37,492 nucleotides of DNA, from positions 1 to 37,492 of the forward strand of contig JASJDA010000036.1 of NCBI GenBank assembly GCA_030065755.1. The letters run 5' to 3'. Made by a program: the position numbers and the translations under genes. Of this stretch, positions 24,265-32,560 are shown in pieces (the first letter of the stretch is position 1; each line of letters opens with the position of its first letter). The notes beneath the pieces were generated by a model, which made no database searches, was not told the DNA's origin, and saw only the letters and a program-made list of their open reading frames with translations. The stretch is from Prochloraceae cyanobacterium (GTDB lineage Bacteria > Cyanobacteriota > Cyanobacteriia > Cyanobacteriales > JASJDA01).

Positions 24265-24849
24265 ATGTCTTTTAATTCTATCTCTAAGTTATTAGAAGCA
24301 CTTGAAAAACAGCCTGGCTGGGAACAACAGCGCCAGTATCGCCGCTTAGTTCAATTGTGGCAGGGGATAGTAGGAGAAAAAATTGTGCCCCACACTCGTC
24401 CTCTATACATTTCTCGCCAGGTTTTGTGGGTGGCAACCTCTAGCTCAGTTATAGCTCAGGAGCTTTCTCTCAAAAGATACAGCTTGTTAAAAAAGTTGAA
24501 CGATCGGTTGTCAGATCCCCTAGTTGACGTTCGTTTTTCTCCAGCTAGATGGCACGATCGCAATACTCGCAAGGCTGATAGTTTAAATCTTTGTGCTTCC
24601 AACGAACGAGAACATCCGAGTCAGTGGGCGATCGACGAAGAGCTATCTTCCTCAAAACATTTACCAGAGGGAAACGATCCTAAAACGGCTTTCGCTCGCT
24701 GGGCAAAATTTATTCAAGATCGATCGCATTCTCTGTCTGTTTGCCCTGTGTGTCAATCTCCCACTCCTAAAGGAGAACTTCAACGCTGGGATATGTGTGC
24801 TTATTGCGTCTCGAAGCAGTGGGCGCAAAGCGATCTAGATAAGACTTAA
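24265..24849 (+). CDS. DUF721 (DciA-like) protein with C-terminal zinc finger
   Basis: The 194 residues begin MSFNSISKLLEALEKQPGWE and include QLWQGIVGEKIVPHTRPLYI and VLWVATSSSVIAQELSLKRY. This is the DUF721 fold that DciA uses to load the replicative helicase DnaB in bacteria lacking DnaC. A C-terminal CPVC..CAYC finger is added, as in cyanobacterial members. A helicase-loading role is inferred from the family. ATG 24265 is chosen over a TTG at 24256 because the conserved start follows it. Confidence 0.85.
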   Translation: MSFNSISKLLEALEKQPGWEQQRQYRRLVQLWQGIVGEKIVPHTRPLYISRQVLWVATSSSVIAQELSLKRYSLLKKLNDRLSDPLVDVRFSPARWHDRNTRKADSLNLCASNEREHPSQWAIDEELSSSKHLPEGNDPKTAFARWAKFIQDRSHSLSVCPVCQSPTPKGELQRWDMCAYCVSKQWAQSDLDKT

Positions 24850-25097
24850 ACAATTTATCGTTAATACTACTCTAATTCCAATTTTTTTGCCAATAAAATG
24901 AATCTTTTATCTAATTTTGTATCCGAACGTTAAACAATAATAAAAACAAAATAAATACTAAATCAAGGTCTGGGATCGCTAAAACCTATATCAGATCGTG
25001 TCTTTACAAAGGCTGAACTCGTTTAAATAATGAACTATAAAACTTAAAAGAATCCTGCATCTGGCCAACATATACAGCTTTATTTAAGAGAAACGCA
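24850..25097. other. AT-rich gap before the Cys-rich small gene
   Basis: 248 bases with no gene or clear structured element. It presumably holds the promoter of the gene at 25098. Confidence 0.4.
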
Positions 25098-25418
25098 ATG
25101 AAAGTACAAAATTTTTTCATATCTACTTGTCGCTACTGCCGTTACTATAAGCACGAAGGTCGCAGGGGCGGTATGTGCCACAGGCTAGAGGTGCCAGTTG
25201 AATCTCAATGGAAAACTTGTAGTTTAGCCATTCCTCCTTTTGGATCTGCTTGGAAGACTATTAGACCTATTGGAGAAATTAATAATCTCGTAGAAACAGC
25301 AGGAGCAGACACAGTAGTCAAATCCACCTTTAATTTGAATAAAACTACTTCCTCAGCTTCCCGATCGAATCAAAAAACTGATTTTTCTCAAAAGTCTATT
25401 AAACAATTATTCGTTTAA
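25098..25418 (+). CDS. Conserved Cys-rich small protein
   Basis: The 106 residues have an N-terminal Cys cluster (STCRYCRYYKHEGRRGGMCH, then WKTC) and a conserved LAIPPFGSAW. A polar, probably disordered tail follows. The four Cys (CxxC...C...C) could bind zinc or a cluster. I recall cyanobacterial proteins with the GRRGGxC...VPV...W..CSLA..PF pattern, but I know no function. AGAGAAACGC precedes the ATG. Confidence 0.8.
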   Translation: MKVQNFFISTCRYCRYYKHEGRRGGMCHRLEVPVESQWKTCSLAIPPFGSAWKTIRPIGEINNLVETAGADTVVKSTFNLNKTTSSASRSNQKTDFSQKSIKQLFV

Positions 25419-25539
25419 AAAATTCTTTTTTTTTGCTAAGCTAGCCCAATCGATCGCCCGCTCGCTTCGATATCTAATCAAAAAAGCGCGTTTATAAAAA
25501 TACAAACATCTCTAATCTCAAATGTTAAAAAATTAAAGG

Positions 25540-25600
25540 GAATAGGGAATAGGGAACAAGAAATAACTTTTCCCCGTTCCCTTTTCCCTCTAAGGCAACA
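25540..25600. repeat. GGGAATA heptamer repeats and their inverse
   Basis: AGGGAATAGGGAATAGGGAA on the plus strand is followed about 15 bases later by CCCCGTTCCCTTTTCCCT, the rough complement. This can form a hairpin downstream of trxA, and the heptamers belong to the same family as those at 9643-9673. Confidence 0.7.
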
Positions 25601-25621
25601 GCCTTGGTGAGATTCTCATGA

Positions 25622-25981
25622 TTAAGCAGCCTTATGTTGCTTAATTTTCTCGACTAAAGCCTTAACTTTTTCAAATAGTGATTTCTGGGAAATAAGACCA
25701 GGGATGCGATCGATTACTTCCCCTTTCTGAAAAAATAAAATAGTTGGTATTGCTTCAATGCGATATTTAGTCGCTAAAGCTTCGTAATCCTCCACATTTA
25801 ACTTACCGACTTTAACAACCTCTTGATACTCTGCTGCCAAGTCTGAAATAATAGGATTCATTACTCGACAAGGCCCGCACCAGGGTGCCCAAAAATCTAC
25901 TACTACAGGAATATTGCTCTCGATTACTTCGGCTTCAAAGTTCTCTTCGGTTAGAGTAATATATTTAGCAGTCTCAGACAT
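25622..25981 (-). CDS. trxA: Thioredoxin (TrxA, m-type)
   Basis: A small dithiol/disulfide oxidoreductase of 119 residues with active site WCGPC at 34-38 and the cis-Pro motif AIPTILFF. Strand KVGKLNVEDY is conserved. It reduces peroxiredoxins and metabolic enzymes in the cytoplasm. It lies 67 bases after the peroxiredoxin-like gene on the same strand, so the two may work together. Confidence 0.97.
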   Translation of the reverse strand: MSETAKYITLTEENFEAEVIESNIPVVVDFWAPWCGPCRVMNPIISDLAAEYQEVVKVGKLNVEDYEALATKYRIEAIPTILFFQKGEVIDRIPGLISQKSLFEKVKALVEKIKQHKAA

Positions 25982-26048
25982 CTTTTTTTTTCCTTTTGAT
26001 TCTTAGTTATTAGTTGGCACGCCAACCGCGCCTTTTCACACCCTACTT

Positions 26049-26624
26049 CTAACTTTGAATTTCTCCAAGTGCTGCTACAATCTCTTCGGGTTCGAGACGC
26101 TTGGTATAATCTGGATCGACAAAGGCACTAATTACTTTTCCATCGGCAGCGACTACGTAAGTAGCAGGGAGCGGTAATTCAAAGGTTTTATCTCCGTTAT
26201 GTGCGAGTAGATCCACGCCAAATCCTTCGTAAATGGGGCGCAATTCTTCGGGTAAAGTAAACACTAAACCAAATTCTCTAGCTACTTTATTACCTACGTC
26301 CCTCAACACCTCAAAGGTCAACTCATTTTTCTCGGCGGTAGAAAGGGAATTATCGGGTGTCTGAGGAGAAATAGCAACTAAACTCGCACCATTAGCTATA
26401 ATCTCCGGTAATGCTTTTTGCAAGGCCCGTAACTCTAGATTGCAGTAAGGACACCATTGACCTCGATAGAAAGAAATTACTACTGGCCCCTCAGCTAGAA
26501 GCGATCGCAGCGTTATTTCTTTGCCTATTGCGTTAGTCAAGGTAAATTCAGACACTCGATCGCCAACTTTTAAACTGCGGTCTGCGATACCAGATTTGAC
26601 TAAATCCTCCGTCGCTTTGTCCAT
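26049..26624 (-). CDS. Peroxiredoxin-like AhpC/TSA-family protein
   Basis: The 191-residue redoxin domain has the active-site region VVISFYRGQWCPYCNLELRA (Cys58, Cys61), the CPYC variant found in peroxiredoxin-like proteins. It also has the conserved LVAISPQTPDNS and REFGLVFTLPEE segments. It would reduce peroxides with electrons from thioredoxin. The TetR regulator lies upstream and trxA downstream, all on the minus strand, suggesting an oxidative-stress group. The spacings (162 and 67 bases) and the repeat-filled gap leave room for separate promoters. Confidence 0.9.
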   Translation of the reverse strand: MDKATEDLVKSGIADRSLKVGDRVSEFTLTNAIGKEITLRSLLAEGPVVISFYRGQWCPYCNLELRALQKALPEIIANGASLVAISPQTPDNSLSTAEKNELTFEVLRDVGNKVAREFGLVFTLPEELRPIYEGFGVDLLAHNGDKTFELPLPATYVVAADGKVISAFVDPDYTKRLEPEEIVAALGEIQS

Positions 26625-26786
26625 TGTTTGTTCGTATTAGGAGCAAAAAAAACAACTAAATTAACAGTTGTCAGCGAACAGCGAACAGTTATTAGTTGTC
26701 AGCTAGCAATTATCAACGATCGATTGATTCAAAAATGAATTCACAACTGTTTACTGATAACTGTTCACTGATAACTGATAACTGTT
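26625..26786. repeat. Repeat-filled gap between TetR and peroxiredoxin genes
   Basis: AACAGTTATTAGT on one side and ACTGATAACTGTT on the other are nearly perfect inverses. They enclose further ACTG(A/T)TAACTG units. The units also occur before hisF (11610-11640). The hairpin could affect the peroxiredoxin leader, or end the TetR transcript. Confidence 0.65.
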
Positions 26787-27368
26787 TTAATCTAGAGCCG
26801 AAAGTGCGACCTTGGCGATATCTCTCAAGAATTTAGGATCGGGATTTACTTTTGAAATCACGCGCAAACCTTGTAAATTACAGGTGAGGTAACGAGCTAA
26901 TGCCGTTACGTCCCGATCGCCACCGAGTTCGCCTTTTTCCTGGGCTCTTGATAAGGCTTTTTTAAAGGCATTTTCAATTCGTTTGAAATCAGCAGCAATT
27001 TGACTGGCGGTATCCGCGTCGTGGGGACATACTTCTACTGCAGTGTTGACGAGCAAGCAACCTTTTCGGTCTTTATCTGCTACCGCTCGATCGATGAGGT
27101 TGTAAAAGCGATCGATAATAACTTGTTTGGAAGCACCAGGAGCTTCTAAAGCAACAATCAATTTCTTAACTACCGCCTCGTTATAGTGTTGGATTGCTGC
27201 TAAAAACAGGGACCTTTTATCGCCAAAGGTATCGTAAATGCTGCCTCGGTTAATACCCATGTTTTCGACCAAAGTTTGCACTGAGGTTCCTTCGTAGCCG
27301 TAGCGCCAAAAGGTTGCCATGGCTTTCTCTAGTACAACTTCGCGATCGAACTCCTTGTGTCTTGCCAC
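26787..27368 (-). CDS. TetR-family regulator with NemR-like cysteines
   Basis: About 193 residues from a GTG at 27368, which gives the family-typical start MARHKEFDRE; an ATG at 27419 would add 17 atypical residues. The helix-turn-helix is GYEGTSVQTLVENMGINRGS, followed by IYDTFGDKRSLFLAAI. In the C-terminal domain GCLLVNTAVEVCPHD carries Cys104 and Cys114. This matches the GCL..V...EVC segment of the NemR group, whose Cys senses electrophiles and hypochlorite. Peroxiredoxin and thioredoxin genes lie directly downstream, so it is probably a redox-responsive repressor of them; that is inference. Confidence 0.88.
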   Translation of the reverse strand: MARHKEFDREVVLEKAMATFWRYGYEGTSVQTLVENMGINRGSIYDTFGDKRSLFLAAIQHYNEAVVKKLIVALEAPGASKQVIIDRFYNLIDRAVADKDRKGCLLVNTAVEVCPHDADTASQIAADFKRIENAFKKALSRAQEKGELGGDRDVTALARYLTCNLQGLRVISKVNPDPKFLRDIAKVALSALD

Positions 27369-27437
27369 AATCTTTTTTATCAACTCTAAACTTACTTTAA
27401 CAAATTCTGTACTTATCATTCCAGAATTATTTCAGAA

Positions 27438-28367
27438 TTAAGATTTTTCTCCAGCATGATAGGAACTGCGGACTAAAGGACCAGAACGAACGTGAGAAAA
27501 CCCCAGAGAACGAGCAATAGCTCCTAATTTTTCAAATTCTTCGGGTCTCCAATATTTTTGTACGGGTAAATGAGCCAGGGAGGGACGCATATATTGACCG
27601 ATGGTAATGCGATCGCAACGGCTCCCGCGCAAATCTTCGAGGGTTTCTACGATTTCTGCTTCTGTTTCCCCCAGTCCCAACATCAAACCAGATTTAGTAG
27701 GAGTACTGGGGTCTAGTTCTTTGACCCAGCGAAGGACATTGAGAGAGCGATCGTACTTAGCACCCCGTCTAACAGATCCTTGTAGCCGCCTTACCGTTTC
27801 TATATTGTGATTGTAACAAGCGGGTTTAGCTGCTACCACCGTGCCGACTCGTTCTTTCTGGGTTTTTTCCCTTCCCAGACCAGAAAAAAAGTCTGGTGTC
27901 AAGACTTCTATTTGAGTTTCGCCACATAAAGAGCGAATAGTTTCCATAACTTTAACGAACCAACCAGCGCCGCCATCTATGAGGTCGTCTCTAGCAACAG
28001 AAGTTAGAACTACATAGCGCAGACCTAATAATTTTACTGCCTGGGCTACTTTTTGAGGTTCTTCGGGGTCTAGAGTCATCGGAGATCGACCTTTATCGAC
28101 TTGGCAAAAAGCACAGGAGCGGGTGCAAATTTGACCCATCAATAAAAAAGTAGCAGTTTTTTGAGAATAACATTCAGCTCTATTTGGGCAGCGTCCTTCT
28201 TCACAAATGGTGTGGATTTGACGCTGTTTGACGATACGCTGTACAGTTGATAGTTGGCTAGCTTTGCCTATAGGACGTTTCAACCAAGGGGGAAGGGAGG
28301 TAATTTCGTTGCGCCACTGAGTAGAAACAGAGCCAATTCGATCGTAGTGATTAATTTCTGTAGGCAT
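27438..28367 (-). CDS. lipA: Lipoyl synthase LipA (radical SAM)
   Basis: LipA inserts two sulfurs into octanoyl groups on lipoyl-domain proteins. The 309 residues carry the auxiliary [4Fe-4S] ligands [12 protein letters not shown] and the radical-SAM motif [22 protein letters not shown] and the C-terminal RSSYHAGE are also conserved; the Ser of RSSYHAGE contacts the auxiliary cluster. Cyanobacteria often have two lipA copies; this may be either. Length and motifs are normal. It is divergent from the response regulator gene. Confidence 0.97.
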   Translation of the reverse strand: MPTEINHYDRIGSVSTQWRNEITSLPPWLKRPIGKASQLSTVQRIVKQRQIHTICEEGRCPNRAECYSQKTATFLLMGQICTRSCAFCQVDKGRSPMTLDPEEPQKVAQAVKLLGLRYVVLTSVARDDLIDGGAGWFVKVMETIRSLCGETQIEVLTPDFFSGLGREKTQKERVGTVVAAKPACYNHNIETVRRLQGSVRRGAKYDRSLNVLRWVKELDPSTPTKSGLMLGLGETEAEIVETLEDLRGSRCDRITIGQYMRPSLAHLPVQKYWRPEEFEKLGAIARSLGFSHVRSGPLVRSSYHAGEKS

Positions 28368-28473
28368 TTATATAGCTAGGATTGAAGGTTTTTCTATCTT
28401 CAGAATACCTAATCTAGTCTCATAAAATGAATTAAAGGACACAGCCTTAAATTGTCTTTTCAAGGAGTCAGTA

Positions 28474-29022
28474 GTGGCAAATCAAAAAGTCGTAGTTATT
28501 GATGATAGTAGAGTTATTAGGATGCGTGTCAGAGACATGTTACCCGAAGGCAACTTTGAAATTATCGAAGCCAAAGATGGTTTAGAAGGACTTAATAAAA
28601 TCCGCAGCGAAAATCCCAATCTAATTATGCTCGATTTTCTCTTACCCAAAATGAGTGGGTGGGAAGTTTTTCAAGAAATTCAAAAAAATCAACAACTCCA
28701 GACAATACCCTTATTGCTCATGTCTGGACGAAAAGAAGAGGTAACTGAGAAAATATCGGAACCTTTCGAGCATTTTGCTTTTGTAGAAAAGCCTTTTGAA
28801 AAAGAGCAGCTAATTGAAGGCATTAGAGATGCGATGGCTAAGGCGAAAAAACGTCCGACTGCAGCATCTCCAACTCCTGCAGCAACCGCATCTGATTCGT
28901 CGGCTATGGCTGCAGAGATCGAGCAACTCAATGCTAAAATTGCCAAAATGCAAGCAGAAATGGAGACTCTCAAGAAACAGTTAGCTCAGGTTGTGACTTT
29001 TATCCGACAGAAACTGCGCTAA
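28474..29022 (+). CDS. CheY-like response regulator with C-terminal coiled coil
   Basis: The 182 residues comprise a receiver domain (acidic pocket Asp10-Asp11, phospho-acceptor Asp54 in IMLDFLLPKMSG, Thr/Ser MSG near 88, Lys in EKPFE near 104). An Ala/Pro-rich linker and a predicted coiled coil (EQLNAKIAKMQAEMETLKKQ) follow. It has no DNA-binding domain, so it signals by protein contact. The GTG start at 28474 has AAGGAG 6 bases before it. I recall close homologues in many cyanobacteria without a firm function. No histidine kinase is nearby. Confidence 0.9.
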   Translation: MANQKVVVIDDSRVIRMRVRDMLPEGNFEIIEAKDGLEGLNKIRSENPNLIMLDFLLPKMSGWEVFQEIQKNQQLQTIPLLLMSGRKEEVTEKISEPFEHFAFVEKPFEKEQLIEGIRDAMAKAKKRPTAASPTPAATASDSSAMAAEIEQLNAKIAKMQAEMETLKKQLAQVVTFIRQKLR

Positions 29023-29036
29023 AAAATGTTTGGATT

Positions 29037-29097
29037 ACTGAGGGGGACGATCGGATCGCGAATTTCTTTCTAGTACCCCTGGCAATTTCCCCTCAGT
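29037..29097. terminator. Inverted repeat between the response regulator and PsiE-like genes
   Basis: ACTGAGGGG (29037-29045) and CCCCTCAGT (29089-29097) are perfect 9-bp complements, with AGGGGG/CCCCT alternatives inside. It sits between two converging genes and probably ends both transcripts, although the U-tract is poor. Confidence 0.55.
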
Positions 29098-29121
29098 GAC
29101 CTTTAATTAATGCTTGTGTGG

Positions 29122-29574
29122 CTAATGATGACCGCCGCCGTGACCGTGACCGCCTGACTTGGAGTCGAGATACAACAATATCCCTGCCATCATCATAAAT
29201 GAACCAATGGCTATAATTTGCTCCCATTTGTATATGTGCAAAATACCTATAACAATCACTTCCCTGAGGACTGAGATCAAAGCCACCTCAATACCTTCCC
29301 TGAGAGGAATGTGGTGCGATTCTAAATAGACTGCCATAAGTCGAAAGATTTCAACCAAAATTAAGACTTGGAGCATTTCGTCTGCAATCTGCTTAAATTC
29401 GGGATTATCCCGTAAGTGCAGAAAAATTTCAAATAACAGCAATGCCATATGAACGAGCAGAGCTAACATTAAGATTATGACAAGTATGTCCTGAAAGGCA
29501 TCTAGGTTAACTAAAAGCCTGCGTCGGCTAAATAAACCCTCAGCTTGACTTGATTTAGATTTGCTCTCAATCAT
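29122..29574 (-). CDS. PsiE-like membrane protein with His-rich tail
   Basis: The 150 residues have four hydrophobic helices (DILVIILMLALLVHMALLLF, MLQVLILVEIFRLMAVYL, VALISVLREVIVIGIL and IIAIGSFMMMAGILLYL). The pattern is that of the phosphate-starvation-inducible PsiE family (HHIPLREGIEVALISVLREV). The C-terminus is GGHGHGGGHH, a potential metal-binding tail not typical of E. coli PsiE. Function is unknown in the family. Confidence 0.82.
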   Translation of the reverse strand: MIESKSKSSQAEGLFSRRRLLVNLDAFQDILVIILMLALLVHMALLLFEIFLHLRDNPEFKQIADEMLQVLILVEIFRLMAVYLESHHIPLREGIEVALISVLREVIVIGILHIYKWEQIIAIGSFMMMAGILLYLDSKSGGHGHGGGHH

Positions 29575-29862
29575 GGAATTTATTAAATAAAAAAACTTAC
29601 TTTAGTCTATGTTACATCTATTGTCGATCCAAATACTGTCGTAGTACTTCTTTAATCTCCGTACATTCAAGAGGGACAGAGAAAAACTGGGAGTTTATCT
29701 AAATAATCAGAGCTTTTAGGAATGAAACTTAGTATGAGAAAAAAAGAGTCAATTGAGGGAGCAAAATTATTTAATAGGCCGAACCTAGTTGGTGCCGATT
29801 TCTAAATTAGCCTTTAAAACTAAAAAAGAGTAATAAAAGCAATAGCTTTAGGAAATATTTTA
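29575..29862. other. Gap before the small membrane protein gene
   Basis: 288 bases of AT-rich DNA with no gene. It includes the PsiE-like promoter region on the left and presumably the promoter of the gene at 29863 on the right. No structured element was seen. Confidence 0.4.
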
Positions 29863-30093
29863 ATGTTATACACCCAAGCGATATTTATATTGAAAGTTTT
29901 ATTAATTTCGGCTATGGTTTCAGCTTTAATTAAGTACGGTGGCCCGAGTTTGGCAATTTTACCTACCCAGACTAATGTTCTAATTGGGATATGTTTGCCA
30001 ACAGTGTTAATGGCATTAGCACTTAGCTGGCGTTGGAAAAAAACTCGACAGGTAAAATCAATTAGCAACTCAAAAGAAATTTATCCCAGCTAA
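29863..30093 (+). CDS. Small two-helix membrane protein next to AI-2E transporter
   Basis: The 76 residues have two hydrophobic helices (IFILKVLLISAMVSALIKY and LIGICLPTVLMALALSW) and a basic C-terminus (WRWKKTRQVKSISNSKEIYP). It ends 8 bases before the AI-2E family transporter start, so the genes are co-transcribed. Small proteins of this size often accompany that transporter in cyanobacteria, to my recollection. The role is unknown. Confidence 0.75.
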   Translation: MLYTQAIFILKVLLISAMVSALIKYGGPSLAILPTQTNVLIGICLPTVLMALALSWRWKKTRQVKSISNSKEIYPS

Positions 30094-30101
30094 TAGGGGA
30101 G

Positions 30102-31162
30102 ATGAGAAGCGTGAATTTTGGAGTCTCGATCGGTTTTGTAGCTGTAGTTATTTCTCTATATATTCTCTGGACAATTCGCCAGCTATTACTTCTTTTATTT
30201 ACGGCTGTTGTCTTAGCTAATACATTGAATTTATTAGTAAAATTATTCAATCGCTGGAGAATCAATCGCTTTTTGGCTGTCCCCCTATCCGTCAGCCTTT
30301 TGTTGAGTGTTTTAGTAGGTTTTTTTTGGAGGCTAGCCCCAGCTTTTGTCGGACAGGTTGAAGACCTATTTAAGTTAGTTCCACTGGGGATACAACAGCT
30401 CAATATTTGGAAACGATGGCTAGTGGCTCGTCTAGATCCCGAACTGATAGAGTCTTTTCCCGATACTAACGAATTGATATCACAACTAAAACCAATAGTC
30501 AATCAAATTTTAGAAGAAGGTTTGAGTTTTTTTTTGGCTCCCTTGGGGCTATTTTCAGCCTGCTATTGCTATTAGTTTTAACTTTGATGTTTCTTGCCAA
30601 TCCGGAGCCTTATCGTCAGGGATTTAAACGCTTATTTCCTTCATTTTATCGGCAGCGAGTCCAGGAAATTATCGATCGCTGCGAAAATTCTTTACAATCG
30701 TGGCTAACTGCTATTCTCTTGAAAATGAGCTCGATCGGCTTTTTTTGTTTTATCGGGCTGTCAATCTTAGAAATACCTTTAGCTCTTTCTCAAGCTATTT
30801 TAGCTGGTCTATTGAGTTTTATTCCCTATATTGGGCCAGTATTGAGCGTAATTCCGCCAATATCCCTCGCTTTGTTAGACGAACCCCAAAAAGCATGGAA
30901 CATAATATTTTTGTATTTGATCCTGCACTGGCTAATTAATTATTTGCTATCTAATTGGTTAATTAAAAAGGGAATATTTTTACTTCCAGGAGTAATTTTA
31001 CTAGCTCAATTATTTTTTACGATATCTTTGGGCGTTTTCGGGCTGGTTTTGGCTCTACCCTTGACAATTGTCGGTAAAATATGTTTTCAAGAAGTTTTGC
31101 TCGAAGATATTCTCGATCGCTGGCAGCTTCAAAATTCCGACTCAATGGGGAGTAGGGAGTAG
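30102..31162 (+). pseudogene. AI-2E family (PerM-like) transporter, frameshifted at a T9 run
   Basis: Two reading frames together encode one protein of about 353 residues with eight or so hydrophobic segments, the usual layout of AI-2E/PerM exporters. The first part (30102-30575) ends in the wrong frame after EEGLSFF. The second continues as GSLGAIFSLLLLLVLTLMFL, FIPYIGPVLSVIPP and so on to 31162. The switch is at the T-run 30527-30535. Nine T's are present, and a tenth would restore LSFFFGSLG and one continuous frame. This may be a real mutation, a sequencing slip, or a site of RNA-polymerase slippage. The C-terminus runs into GGGAGTA repeat DNA (NSDSMGSRE). Confidence 0.85.
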
Positions 31163-31240
31163 GGAGTGGGGAGTGTGGGGAGTGGGGGAAGAGGGGGAGA
31201 GGGGGGAGATGAGGGAGATGAGGAAGATGAGGGAGAGAGT
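31142..31240. repeat. G/A-rich GGGAGT-type low-complexity repeat
   Basis: A run of GGGGAGTAGGGAGTAGGGAG units followed by GGGGGAGAGG and GATGAGGGA units. It overlaps the last codons of the AI-2E transporter and the gap to the next gene. A similar tract lies at 37300-37350. Confidence 0.8.
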
Positions 31241-31262
31241 TATAAAAAAAGAGCCAACAGCT

Positions 31263-31289
31263 AACAGCCAACAGCCAACAACAAACAGC
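31263..31289 (+). repeat. Dispersed 27-bp repeat, intergenic copy
   Basis: Identical over 27 bases to the reverse complement of 6409-6435 inside the Mg-chelatase H-like gene. It lies in a longer CAACAG/ACAAACAGC tract that runs to within a few bases of the HcyBio start codon. Confidence 0.85.
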
Positions 31290-31310
31290 AAACAACAAAC
31301 AGCAATACAA

Positions 31311-32513
31311 ATGCGTTCGATCGCCGAAATAAATGACAAAATTCGTCGCCGCAGTGCGGTGGTCTGGACAGTAGAAGAATTGAAAGCGAAAGTAGCAGAA
31401 ATAGGCGTGAGCCAGGCTTACAAACAAGTAGACGCGATCGCAACTGGTACTTTTGAACCCATGGAGTCTTCGGGAGCAATAATTAATCTCGGACATACAG
31501 ATCCGCCGATCAAAATTCGTCACTGCTGGCTAGATGGAGTTCCTGCTTACCCTGGTTTTGGAGCGGTAGATTTATATATAGGGGCAACAGCCAGCGCAGA
31601 TTACCTAGCAGGTAGCAGCGAAGCAAGCGACATCTCCCCCGCAGGATTATTGCCCAGCAGGGAGAGGGGAGGCGGTCACGTAATTGAAGATCTCATAGCT
31701 GGCAAACAAGTACACCTCAGAGCGATCGGGCAGGTGAATGATTGCTATCCTAGATCCTCTTTTGAAACTACTATCTCTAAGGAAAAAATTAATCAGTTTT
31801 ATTTATTTAACCCGCGCAATCTATATCAAAATTTTATTGTAGGAGTCAACGGAGGCGATCGCCCTCTTTTTACCTATCTCGGTCCCTTACTGCCGAGACT
31901 GGGCAATGCTGTCTATTCTAACCCTGGAGCTATTTCTCCTCTGCTCAACGATCCAGACTTGGAACTGATTGGTATTGGCAGTAGGATTTTTCTCGGCGGT
32001 ACTATAGGCTATGTAGCTTGGGAAGGAACCCAACACTTCCCGCTGCAAAAACGCCTGCCCAATCAGACTCCCATAGGTCCTGCAGCTACTCTTGCCTTAA
32101 TTGGAGATGCTAAACAAATGAGCCTTCCTTGGGTCAGGGGTTGCTATTTTAAAAATTACGGCCCTTCTTTGATGCTCGGTGTTGGCGTAGCACTACCCGT
32201 GTTGCGAGAAGATGTGGTTCTTCGCTGTGCTGTAAAAGATAAAGATATAGTCGCTCCGACGATCGATTTCGCCATTCCTCGACGGGTTCGTCCTACCTTC
32301 GGTCTAGTAACTTACGAACAACTCAAAAGCGGTCGAATTACTATCGATGGCAAAAGTGTGAGGGTTGCTTCCCTTGCCAGTATTTATCTATCGCGACAGG
32401 TAGCCGAGGAATTAAAACATTGGATCGAAGCAGGTAAGTTTACTTTCACCGAACCCGTTGCACCTATTCCCGTCGATCGCACTTTTTTACCCCAAGATCG
32501 CTCTTGGTTTTAA
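31311..32513 (+). CDS. Homocysteine-biosynthesis (HcyBio, DUF39) sulfur-incorporation enzyme
   Basis: The 400 residues begin MRSIAEINDKIRRRSAVVWT and include the conserved GTFEPMESSGAIINLGHTDP and WLDGVPAYPGFGAVDLYIGA. This is the HcyBio family, which in archaea makes homocysteine from aspartate semialdehyde plus sulfide, and is present in cyanobacteria. The usual partner (a NIL/ferredoxin-domain protein) is not adjacent. Starting upstream at 31068 would translate GGGAGT and CAACAG repeats and overlap the transporter gene, so 31311 is preferred. No Shine-Dalgarno is visible. Residues 151-166 (ASDISPAGLLPSRERG) look like a lineage-specific insertion. Confidence 0.87.
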   Translation: MRSIAEINDKIRRRSAVVWTVEELKAKVAEIGVSQAYKQVDAIATGTFEPMESSGAIINLGHTDPPIKIRHCWLDGVPAYPGFGAVDLYIGATASADYLAGSSEASDISPAGLLPSRERGGGHVIEDLIAGKQVHLRAIGQVNDCYPRSSFETTISKEKINQFYLFNPRNLYQNFIVGVNGGDRPLFTYLGPLLPRLGNAVYSNPGAISPLLNDPDLELIGIGSRIFLGGTIGYVAWEGTQHFPLQKRLPNQTPIGPAATLALIGDAKQMSLPWVRGCYFKNYGPSLMLGVGVALPVLREDVVLRCAVKDKDIVAPTIDFAIPRRVRPTFGLVTYEQLKSGRITIDGKSVRVASLASIYLSRQVAEELKHWIEAGKFTFTEPVAPIPVDRTFLPQDRSWF

Positions 32514-32560
32514 TTCCCATACCGTACTTTTATTACAGTATGGGGCTTTTGCCGATCGAG

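Noticed and set aside
31068-31310. 81-residue extension of the HcyBio protein
   Set aside because: It translates GGGAGT and CAACAG repeats and overlaps the transporter gene in another frame; the conserved family start is at 31311.
31017-31523. Minus-strand frames opposite the transporter and HcyBio genes
   Set aside because: They are opposite-strand readings of genes and repeats (Leu/Pro/His-rich from GGGAGT tracts) with no independent support.
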